This document shows, in pieces, positions 34,826 to 44,942 of a stretch of DNA of 64,000 nt; positions within the stretch are counted from its first letter, which is position 1; each line of letters starts with the position of its first letter. A program made the position numbers and the translations under genes. The stretch is from assembly GCA_949825025.1 (NCBI GenBank), contig OX463778.1, forward strand, positions 2,370,501 to 2,434,500, given 5' to 3'. Origin of the DNA: Siphlonurus alternatus (taxonomy: Eukaryota > Arthropoda > Insecta > Ephemeroptera > Siphlonuridae). The notes beneath the pieces were generated by a model. That model did not search any database, was not told where the DNA came from, and saw nothing but the letters and a program-made list of their open reading frames with translations.

Positions 34826-35675
34826 GAGATTTTTTTATTTATTTATATTATATAGATTTACAAATGAAAAAAATACTTGAGATGACATAAAATATAATAT
34901 AGAACTAAAATTTATAAAAAAATATGTATAAATAAAAGGAAAAATATGTGTTAATATATTATTATGATAAATAATTAAAGATACATTTCACCTTTTCATT
35001 TTGATGCCTATATAAAGTTTTATGTGTTGAAATGTCAATTCTTATCTTGCACTCTGTGATATAAAAAACGAGATAAAAACAGCCGATCCTGATAAAGGAA
35101 GAAGTTTAAGATCCGCTGCAGCTCCGAGTTTCATTCTGTGAGATAACGCGTTCTAGTCGACACATTACCTAGGGTACGTATGTTTCAATTGTCTGTCAAA
35201 TATCACCTGTGTGACACGTCCCGTGTTCAATGGTCTGACACTTCTAGTGTGTATGTATATCAGTAAATTGTCAGAGCTCTCAGAAAGCAGCTGCAGTGCA
35301 TGTGAATTTACCTGGGAGATAAAGCTTGATTAAAAATAATTTGTAAAGTAAATAGTATTTAAAACAAATATTTGTGTATGATGAATTCTTTATGTAATTT
35401 TTTTAATATTTTTATTTATATGTACGAGTTCAATTCAAACATTCATAACATCATTAATTCTTTTTTTATTTTTATAATATTAATATATCAAAATAATAAG
35501 CAAAGCACCAAATTAAATGCACGCGTTTTGGCATAAATCCACAATAAATACTGTATATGTTATGTATTTATATATATTTATGTAAAAATAGCTATTATTT
35601 ATTATCTATTACAACTTTTTCCTCCTAGATCAAAGAGTGTAAAGTTAATCCACAGAAAACGTTGCAACTTGAACC
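34826..35675. other. intergenic region before annexin gene 2
   Basis: AT-rich. A less AT-rich stretch at about 35080-35330 may hold the promoter or an untranslated first exon of annexin gene 2. No clear TATA box or exon boundary could be fixed. Confidence 0.4.
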
Positions 35676-38600
35676 ATGAATAATTATCCAGGATACCCTA
35701 CTCAGGTGAGGATATCATACAAATAGTTTTATTTTTAAGAAAATGAAGTACAAATGATAAACTTCTTCTTAATTTGTTATTTTTCAGAACCACCCAATTC
35801 CTCCATTACCTGATCTGCCAAATTCTTCACAAGCACCCAACGCTTGGTCTCCTTCAACCCCCGCCATGGGGTTCACTCAACAGTACCCCCCAATTCCGGC
35901 CTTACCACACCAAGCTTACCCTTACTCTCCCTATCCCCCTCAGGGACCCTATGGTCTTCCCTATCCCACTTCACCACTTGCTAATCCTGTTCACCCTCCT
36001 GTATCTTCATCCTCTTTAACTGAATTTCCACCCCTCCCCCCGGTTGAGAGTGACCCTGAACCACAAATAGAGCCTTGGTTTGAACCCCTCGATGACGTCA
36101 CAGAGCACAGCATCCCTGAACCACAAATAGAGCCTTGGTTTGAACCCCTCGATGACGTCACCGAGTACAGCATCCCTGATGAGCCCGAGGTCCAACCTGA
36201 AGATGATGTCGCGAAATTGAGAGATCAGTTCTCAGATATTCTGAATGCTTATAATGATGACATTAAAAATCCCACCATTTCAACAGAGGTAAATATATTT
36301 ATTTTTTATTCTTGATTAATTAATTAAGAAAGAATGCATTCCTAGCTTCTGTATCAAAGAAAAAAAAAAAACAATATCATGAGCTGTTACATAAACCTGA
36401 AAAAAGCAATCTTTAATAAAAATTCTGTGAGAAATTAACAAATTTATATACAAGTATGGTGCAATAAAATTAAGTAACAGAACGTGGCATCATTATGGGG
36501 CAGGCGTGGATCCAGGGAGGTGGCTCAAGGTATATTTTGGATTTAACATGGGCAATATAGGTATTTCTTTCAAACCATTTTTTTTTTTTACAATGGACTT
36601 AATAAAATAAGTGTGATCTCTCAGCCCACACCGACGATCGTTCCCGCCGATCCGTTCGACGCCTCTGCAGATGCCGCGGCACTCCGCAAGGCCATGAAGG
36701 GTCTGGGCACCAACGAGCGTGTGTTCATCGACGTGCTGTCGCGTCACACCAACCGGCAGCGTCTGGAGATCGCGGAGTGTTACCGAACCACCTTCAGCAA
36801 GGTAAGATATTGTGTAACTGAAAGTATTATTTTTTTTTAGTTTTTAATTAAACCCTATTGGGTACTTCTATTTACTAATTACATACTACTTTGAAACCCC
36901 GAACCTTCCGAAACCCTAACTTGAGCGTTTCGCGGGCTCTTCTGGAACGAGGGCGGCCACGGCCTTGGAAATCCATCCCGGCATTTGCCTGCGGCTGAGG
37001 GAAACATGGAAACCTCAGCCAGGATGGACGCTACAGCTTTTGTCAATGAACCGGAAGTGCAATGGTCCAAAGCCAGGGGAACCACATAGTGGAAATGCGC
37101 AACGTTTTACCCCTGGGTGGGAAACGTGTTTTTTGTTGAAAATGGTCACCCATCCAACTACTAACCACGCGCGGCGTTGCTTGACTTCGGTGATCTGACG
37201 AGACCCGGTCAAGTGCACTGCGCCACACCTCCGAAAGTATTATATCACTTCCATAAATATGATATTCTTTATCTATGTAACAGTAAGGGATGAATTGCAC
37301 GAAATCTCTTTACAAAGATTGACGTAATTTGAGAACTTGGGGCTGTTTTCCATTATTTAAAGAAGACTTGTCATCAATATTTTAAGTGAGTTTATTTTTA
37401 ATTTTGTTATTTTATAACTTGGGTTAATTAAATTAATTTTTAAATCTATCTCTCTATAGCTGCATAATAGTTTTGAAAACTCACAGAGTAAGAAATTTAA
37501 ATCTTAATTAACATTATATTACAGTGGTGATTTAATCGAGATATATGAAAAGAATGAATTAATATTAATAAATATAATAAAATTATTATATTAGATCATA
37601 AATTTCTTCTTGCGATAGAAATTCTCTATACTATAATATTGTCACGTGGCGGTTTAGTTAAAAATAATAGTAATTTATTAAGTAACGCGGAAGTGCAGCT
37701 CTGTGGTTATGCACGCAATGCTGATGCGTCTAGACGCCGCATCAACATGGCAGTGCAATGGCCTGCAGGTATTGCTGACGCTTCACGTTTGGGAGTTATA
37801 TAAGCCGCCCAGTGACTTGGTCACGGAGAACTCTGAGAACTCTGTTATAATTATAATTATTGTACTCTTTGCGGCCGGCCCTGCTGGGCTCGGTCGCATG
37901 CACCCACAATCATAATAAAAAGTGGATCCACAAAATCATCGAGTCTGCATCCTTGTTTCCATCCACGGGAAGGTCCCGTTCAATATATACACACGGAGTG
38001 GTGCAACCAGCCGCTCCGTGACAATATAACATATACTATCTTCATCAGTGTCATGTTATAATATACACTATATAAGCGCTTGGAGGTAAAATTTATTTTA
38101 TTATTTTTCAGTGTACTTTACCGACGTATTCTAAGCAGACTAATGACGTGTCCCACCCCACGTGTTGCAGGACCTCGTCAAGGATATAAGGTCCGAGCTG
38201 AGTGGCAAGTTTCTGGCACTCGTGGTGGCTGCTATGACGTCACTTCCGGCGCTGTACGCCCGCGAGCTGCACGACGCCATGGCGGGCTCTGGCGCCAACA
38301 GTGAGGTCACCCTGGTCGAACTTCTGTGTACCCTGAGTAACAGCCAGCTGCGGGTAGTCGCCGAGCAGTACGAGACCAGTGAGTCTAGCCGTATCATACG
38401 TGTGTAATACACTGTGGGAGTAATGGAAGAGGGCAAATAAATATTTCTGTAAATTTGAAATTATTACAAACATTCGTAATTTTTTTTTATATAAAATATT
38501 ATATCGGTAAAGGACAATATGTGTATTTTACACTAAATTCTCAAGTTAATTATAAATATATTAAATGATGTTTTCTAAATATACAAAATTATTGCTACCA

Positions 38601-40289
38601 TAAGATCCATCTTTATTCCCTCTGTTCAATTATGTATACATAATTACATTATAATTACTAGGACATATATGATTTTATAGAGTATAATATATACTCTAAT
38701 AATTGTGATTTTTCAGTGTTCAAGGGCGGGCTGGAGGATGCGGTGCGCGCGCACACTGTTGGTCTGGCGCAGCGTGTCCTGCTGGCCGTGTGCGCAGCTG
38801 ACAGAGACGAGGACGTGGCAGTGGACGTGGAGGCGGCCGAGGATGAGGCCAATCAGCTGTTGTCGGGTCAGTGATCGCTAAGTACTTTAAAGTCACCGAC
38901 CTCAAATATGAGTGCTCTTTGATTGCAGGAGAGGACCAGCTGGACGAGGACACCCTCATGCACGTACTGGCACGTCGCAGCTTGCCCCACGTACGCCACG
39001 TGCTCACGCAGTACGAGAAGACATCTGGAAACCTTTTGGAGAAAGTTGTCCAGAGCAAACTGACTGGGAGCAACCAGCGAATTGTCCTGGCTGTCGGTGA
39101 GTTGACATACTTCATCGGTTTGAAGGAATAATTTTATGAAAGCATGACAATGTTTCAAAATGGTAGTAAAATTTTTCAAAATATTAAGTGATTGTTAAGG
39201 TCCAGAATTTTGTTCCAGTGAAATGCGTACGCAGTCGAGCGGAATTTCTGGCGGAGTTAGTGCACGCCTCAGTGGCGGGTCTGGGAACTAAAGACCGCAC
39301 GCTGATTCGTCTGGTGGTGACTCGTGCAGAGCTGGACCTGGGTGACGTGAAGATCGCCTTCCAGAACAAGTACGGCAAGAGCTTGGCGGCCTGCGTCGCG
39401 GTGGGTACTTATAACTACAAGAACAGAGTACCAAATTGTGCTCAATAATTCTCCTTGCATTGAAAGAATTTCTTTTCATCATGCAAAGAAGGCCGTGTAC
39501 AGCGTCTATTCGATGATCTGTGATTAGGATTACTTTCCAAGATGACTGTTTATCTCAGCAGAAATGCATTTGTTAACTTTTCAAAGTATATACTTACTAG
39601 CTGTACATATGTCCTTTTCTTTTTCTTAATTTTACAAAAAAAGTTTGATTTAGACGGTATAGTTTCATTTATTAGTTTTCTTCTTGTGTATAGTATATAT
39701 ATATAGAGCTGATTTCTGTTTATGTTTACGTGAGGCGGGAGAGGGGTTTCCCTATACAAATACATTGCGAAGGGGGCGCAGGAGGGAGGGAAAAGAGAAA
39801 GTTTAGGAAGGCCAGATTATACAGTGAGCATAGGCAAAATGACGAAAAAAAATTATAAAAAAATACTTTTAACAGTTTTTTGGCGCTGAGATTTTTTTTA
39901 TGAGTTCTATCGTGTACTGTTGAAGTATTATTAAAGTATTTAAACTTGATTTATTTTATTAAGTTAAGTAAAAAATTATTGCACACTTTGTTTATATGCT
40001 AGTCCGTGCATTCTGGCCCTCCTCGCATGACGTCAGCGCAATCCCCTCTATAAGGAGAGTCCTCCAAATCGTATAGTGTCAATATTTCGATAAATTCTCC
40101 CTTACCCCATTTTAACCAGCTCGTTGATGCATTGATATAGATAGTAATCCTACATTTACATTTTTTGTCCTCTGCAAATAAATGTAACGTATAATTTCTC
40201 GTATATAGTTTATATTAATTTTATTGTTTGTCTGATAGAGTGACACAACTGGCGACTACAAGAAGATGCTTCTAGCCATGATTGGATAG
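35676..40289 (+). CDS. annexin with Pro-rich N-terminus, gene 2 (488 aa)
   Basis: Eight exons: 35676-35705, 35788-36288, 36625-36801, 38171-38378, 38717-38866, 38929-39096, 39219-39400 and 40239-40289. All are in phase, 1,467 nt in total. The start MNNYPGYPTQ parallels gene 1. The N-terminal 177 residues are Pro-rich and contain a perfect-type tandem 20-aa duplication (PEPQIEPWFEPLDDVTE, twice). Four annexin repeats follow. Ca2+ loop 1 (KGLGTNE) and loop 4 (AGLGTKD) are typical. Loop 2 is replaced by AGSGANSE and loop 3 by DQLDEDT, so Ca2+ binding is probably reduced there. Exon phases match gene 1, and exons 3, 7 and 8 have identical lengths, so the genes are tandem duplicates. Exon 7 is almost identical to that of gene 1. 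AATAAA is at 40387. Confidence 0.92.
36059..36178 (+). repeat. 60-bp coding tandem duplication
   Basis: The segment CCTGAACCACAAATAGAGCC onward is repeated once with a period of 60 bp, differing at few bases (GAGCACAGC versus GAGTACAGC). It encodes two copies of an acidic, Trp-containing 20-residue unit in annexin 2. Confidence 0.9.
36881..37234 (-). mobile_element. SINE with 5S rRNA-derived head
   Basis: On the - strand, about 37234 to 37145 matches internal 5S rRNA: GATCACCGAAGTCAAGCAACG (one base from box A) and GTTGGATGGGTGACC of box C. The similarity then stops and a non-5S body continues to about 36881 (CCGTGGCCGCCCTCGTTCCA, CGCGAAACGCTCAAG). On the same strand an A-rich stretch follows just beyond, near 36825-36850. 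A 5S-promoter head joined to an unrelated body defines SINE3-type elements. It lies in intron 3 of annexin gene 2 in antisense orientation. Confidence 0.7.
37640..38023. mobile_element. solo LTR (384 bp)
   Basis: Starts TGTCACGTGGCGG and ends CCGCTCCGTGACA, i.e. TG...CA with short inverted ends, flanked by the 4-bp direct repeat ATAT (37636-37639 and 38024-38027). Inside, TTATATAAGCC could be a TATA box, followed by a poly(A) signal AATAAAAAG near 37913, in the order expected of an LTR on the + strand. No internal retroelement genes are present, so it is a recombined solo LTR in intron 3 of annexin gene 2. Confidence 0.7.
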
Positions 40290-40386
40290 GACTCAGCATG
40301 ATGCGTCTATTATTATAATTAACATTATGAATTTTTATTATTTTTTTTAAATATATTACAAATTAAAACAATAACATTGGAAGGCA

Positions 40387-40426
40387 AATAAAAATAAACG
40401 AAGCTTTAAAAATTGTGAGTTTTATT
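40387..40426. terminator. facing poly(A) signals of annexin gene 2 and Dscam
   Basis: AATAAA on the + strand at 40387-40392 (and AAATAAAC after it) serves annexin gene 2. TTTATT at 40421-40426 is AATAAA on the - strand and could end Dscam after a 1-kb 3' UTR. Other - strand signals nearer the Dscam stop (about 41008) are possible. Confidence 0.45.
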
Positions 40427-41417
40427 TGGAAGAAAATACATAAAACACTGCATTAACCAACCATTTAGGCCTTCATATTTTGTGCCTTTCTCACCACAGT
40501 ATATTCCTCATAGTACTGCCTTGGACACAAAAAGCACATCAATACAGGGATGCTGATCAACATATCGCATAACATCAATGGAAATATTTGCATGGGAATT
40601 ATTGTTTTTGAAATTATTTGAGATCAACCGATACACTGTAACTTTCTTTATAGTATTATATTTTCTCACGAAAAATTACATTTTTTGTTATGAACAATTA
40701 TATACACAAAGCTCCATATTTTAACAAACAATTACAGCATAAATTTTAATTGAAATTGTAATTACACATTATTGACATTATCAACGATTTTTTAAAAACA
40801 TTTTATAGGATCACATTATTTTTTTCGTAACAGTTAATTCATTTATGACAGCTATCTATATCAAATTTTAAACAACAGTTTCATTTTAGAGAACATTAAG
40901 AGTTTCTTAACTGAACTGTAGAGCCTTCAAGCGTAAATTATCATCAATAATTTGTTATGACACAACATGAGAAGGATTTCTATTTTGCTTTAAATATACA
41001 ATCATAGTTTATTTATGAACACTGCAAGTTGTGAAAAAGTGTTCCCTGAATCAAATAATATAAATTACATTGCTTTCTGTGCAAGTCTATCGTCAAACTA
41101 TTGAATATCAGAGGCACACTCCTCTCCTTAGATAATATCCACTGTCAATATAATTTATATTAACAATGTGACTATTTATTGATAAAGGAAAATTTTCCAA
41201 GGCTTGAAGTGTACCTTTCCCAGCATTATCAAAGTCTCAATTGCACGCAACCTCAGAAATAGATTACAAATATTGCAAATTTAATAAATATTAATTAATA
41301 TGGAATTACTGGCTATAATCGCACCATCCTCACAAAGTCATTACAAACTTGTGATGGGGATACATTAACTTAATAGAACACATATTGAATCACTGTTCTG
41401 GCCGTCATCACAGATAT

Positions 41418-44400
41418 TTACACTGCAATCGTGTAGTCTTGGTTGCTCCTCCGCGAGGGACTACACAAGAAGTTGAACCCTCGCATCTTCTTGATGGAGT
41501 CGATGTCACACTCCGCCTCGCTCATCTCTAGCGTGGCGTCAGAGAAGCCGGAGGGCGGCTCCAGCTTCCGTCCTGGACCAAGCACCATCGAGCGGCCCTC
41601 CTCACCTCGTGGGTCTGCAGTCTCAGTCATGCGCGTCGCTCGGTGGTGGCTCCTGAGGAAGAAAAGACTATCGTTTCTATAGCAAGTAATTTGTTTTTCA
41701 ATTTTTGTATTAGAACTGAGTACACCGAGAGAAATTCGATAAAAGACAATCTGCACGAAAAATTTTTATTGCAGAAATGAATAGAGGGTGCAAAGTTATG
41801 CCACTCTGAATTTTTTTAGAAGTTTTTAACCTATACCTAAAAGGGGCATGGGTTTAAACCCGACTTCGGCAAAACTTTTTAGCAATATTTCCTGGTCTTT
41901 AAAAAATCTGTAAAAATTTAGAGTAGTATAATTTGATGCCTTCTATTCATTTCTGTAATAAAAAAAATCATGCAGGTTGTCCAATGCTTTTTACCTGAAG
42001 AAAATGTCAACAAAGTCTTCTAAGTCTTCATTCAATATTTTGTTACATAATCAGTCATTGTGATTTATAATAATAAAAATCGTTGTAGGTAGATTAAGGT
42101 TCTCAAATTCTCTGTGTACAAAATTTGTTGGTACTAGCTAGCAAGTTATCCAACTCCTATTAGTAATTAATAATTTTAAGCTACATTATAATACGCAAAT
42201 TAGGTGTATAGATCATACTTAAATTAAAGGTTAGGGGTATTTTCAGTACCTGCAATTTTTACCTGTGTTTCCCGTGGCGCGGAAACGACTTGCGCTCAGA
42301 AATTGGTGACGGCTCGGTCGACGTACTTGACTCGTGAGTGTGGTATAGAAAATCTGTAATAGCCAATCACAAGTTGTGAGTGTGGTATAGAAAATCTGTA
42401 ATAGCCAATCACAAGTCGTGAGTGTGGTATAGAAAATCTGAAATAGCCAATCACAAGTTGTGAGTGTGGTATAGAAAATCTGTAACAGCCAATCACAAGT
42501 TGTGAGTGTGGTATAGAAAATCTGTAACAGCCAATCACAAGTCGTGAGTGTGGTATAGAAAATCTGAAATAGCCAATCAGAAGTCGTGAGTGTGGTATAG
42601 AAAATCTGAAACAGCCAATCACAAGTCGTGAGTGTGGTATAGAAAATCTGAAATAGCCAATCACAAGTCGTGAGTGTGGTATAGAAAATCTGAAATAGTC
42701 AATCACAAGTTGTGAGTGTGGTATAGAAAATCTGTAACAGCCAATCACAAGTTGTGAGTGTGGTATAGAAAATCTGTAACAGCCAATCACAAGTTGTGAG
42801 TGTGGTTTAGAAAATCTGTAACAGCCAATCACAAGTCGTGAGTGTGGTATAGAAAATCTGAAATAGCCAATCAGAAGTCGTGAGTGTGGTATAGAAAATC
42901 TGAAACAGCCAATCACAAGTCGTGAGTGTGGTATAGAAAATCTGAAATAGCCAATCACAAGTCGTGAGTGTGGTATAGAAAATCTGAAATAGCCAATCAC
43001 AAGTTGTGAGTGTGGTATAGAAAATCTGTAACAGCCAATCACAAGTTGTGAGTGTGGTATAGAAAATCTGTAACAGCCAATCACAAGTTGTGAGTGTGGT
43101 TTAGAAAATCTGTAACAGCCAATCACAAGTCGTGAGTGTGGTATAGAAAATCTGAAATAGCCAATCAGAAGTCGTGAGTGTGGTATAGAAAATCTGAAAC
43201 AGCCAATCACAAGTCGTGAGTGTGGTATAGAAAATCTGAAATAGCCAATCACAAGTCGTGAGTGTGGTATAGAAAATCTGAAATAGCCAATCACAAGTTG
43301 TGAGTGTGGTATAGAAAATCTGAAATAGCCAATCACAAGTCGTGAAAACAAGTTACTTTTACGAGTATATCTAATTTGATAAAAATGCCCAAACTAGAAT
43401 TTTGTTAGCGTTAAAACTTAAAAGTCTATTCAGGGTACGCATTGTCCCACGACCCTCCCATTAGGTTTATATCGGAGGACAAAGGAGAAAGTTCGTGACG
43501 TCAGACAACTTACTGTGATGCACGCGGCTCGGGGGGTGACGTTGGGCGGGCGGAGGGGGTGCAGGGTCGCCACGGTCCTGCAGCAGCTGGTTGGAGGATT
43601 CGGTGGGACTCTCCCCCTCGCTCAGGTCCAGGTCCTCGGAGCCCAGAGTGTCGTACTCCTCGCTCTCGGACTTGAACGACTTGCATTTGCTGCGACGTCG
43701 CCGGCCGGACCTGCTGCGGACCTTGGAGAAAGGAACAGCGTCACCAAAGAGCTTTCATAATCTCCTGGAGAGTCACCAAAGAGCTTTCATAATCTCCTGG
43801 AGAGTCACATATGCAAGAGAAGCACCTGCTTATGTTTTACAACATAATTCGTCCGCAAATTACGTTCTCTAAACTCAAATAATGTTAAAATGTCTGTTTG
43901 ATGAATTTTAAACCTCTACTTCTTGTAGCAAAATAGTTTTACGCATCCTTTTGCATATATAGTGTGAACCAAACGTTGCATGCCCATAAAGGTAAAACAA
44001 TTCATTAAATAATTTAATAGCATTTGCTAAAATGCAAGAATTGATTGTAATATTGACAAAGCATTGATTTCTAGGTTGCAAATAGCTATACGTTTGGAGT
44101 TTATTCTGTGGATAGAAAATATTGGAGGCACATATTTTCAGATGCTCTGTAGCTACCAAATTCTTGGAACAGCAAAAACTACAATTTTTTTCACTAAATA
44201 CTTGAGTCTGAATAATACACGTGCTACCGGCTGTTCATAGTCCCTTCTCAATCACCTGTTTCATCTGCAGCGTCTCGGCGGAGTGTTGTTCCGTGTACAG
44301 CAGCGCCTGCAGCTGGGGGTTGGCTGCCATGTTCTCCTGCTCGGGGAGGTGGAACGTTGCGTACGGGTAGATGTCCTCAGAGTATTCTGCAGACACCGCT

Positions 44401-44942
44401 ACGGTCAGTGGGGGTCAGGGGGCAGTGCTCTCACAACATCTACATGTCAAATGATAGTGCCATTCTTTTAACTACAATTTAGGCACCAGATTTTAATTTT
44501 TTTTACAGTATTACAAATCTTAGTTTACGTGTGGATTCAACTGCGCGCGGCGGCCCTCTTGAAATTTATATTAAGGCTCTTATGGATGCCGCCATTCGGT
44601 CTAGACTGTCTGGAGCTTGGTGCCATAGAGTCGGGCGTAAACTTAAATTTGTTAAGACTGTATATTGAAATGAAGATTTTGAGTTTTCTAAATTAAATTT
44701 AATCTTTGAGAAGTTGATTAAACAGTTAAAATTTATTGAAATTAAGAGAGAAGGTATACAGGTAGATGTAAATACGGACGGTTTCTCACCTGGTATCCTC
44801 TCTAGCGTGCTGATGTCTCTGATGGGAGAGGGCATGGGCTTGCGCACGGTGGCGTAGTACTGAAGCTCGCGCTGCTCCATGTTCTGCTTGTTGTCGAGGG
44901 CCGCGGAGGCCTGCGAGTCCTGCAGACTCTCCGGTGCGGACT
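41418..44942 (-). CDS. Dscam: Dscam cytoplasmic tail (four exons)
   Basis: Exons 44942-44790 ([18 protein letters not shown]), 44386-44256 ([17 protein letters not shown]), 43721-43514 ([38 protein letters not shown]) and 41652-41418. The motifs suggest tyrosine phosphorylation sites and Pro-rich SH3 ligands. The last exon in its long frame ends NQDYTIAV and could bind a PDZ domain. That exon needs a phase-2 donor, but 43514 is a phase-1 donor (ACA|GTAAGT). Direct joining would instead give an early stop after about nine codons. A missed small exon is likely in 41653-43513. Confidence 0.85.

Noticed and set aside
37141..37234. A fifth 5S rRNA gene
   Set aside because: The 5' part is diverged and the 3' end is replaced by non-5S sequence. 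Better explained as a SINE head.
36879..37300. Several overlapping 67-85 codon frames on both strands
   Set aside because: They fall in the GC-richer SINE and have no coding evidence.
42230..42340. Possible missing Dscam exon ending ACACAG|GTAAAA on the - strand
   Set aside because: The donor is plausible, but acceptors are weak, the required phase is not met with that donor, and the peptide shows no recognisable Dscam tail sequence.
42296..43351. 351-codon frame on the - strand with 14-residue repeats
   Set aside because: Stays open only because the 42-bp unit is a multiple of 3. No signal, domain or splice evidence, and it lies in a Dscam intron.
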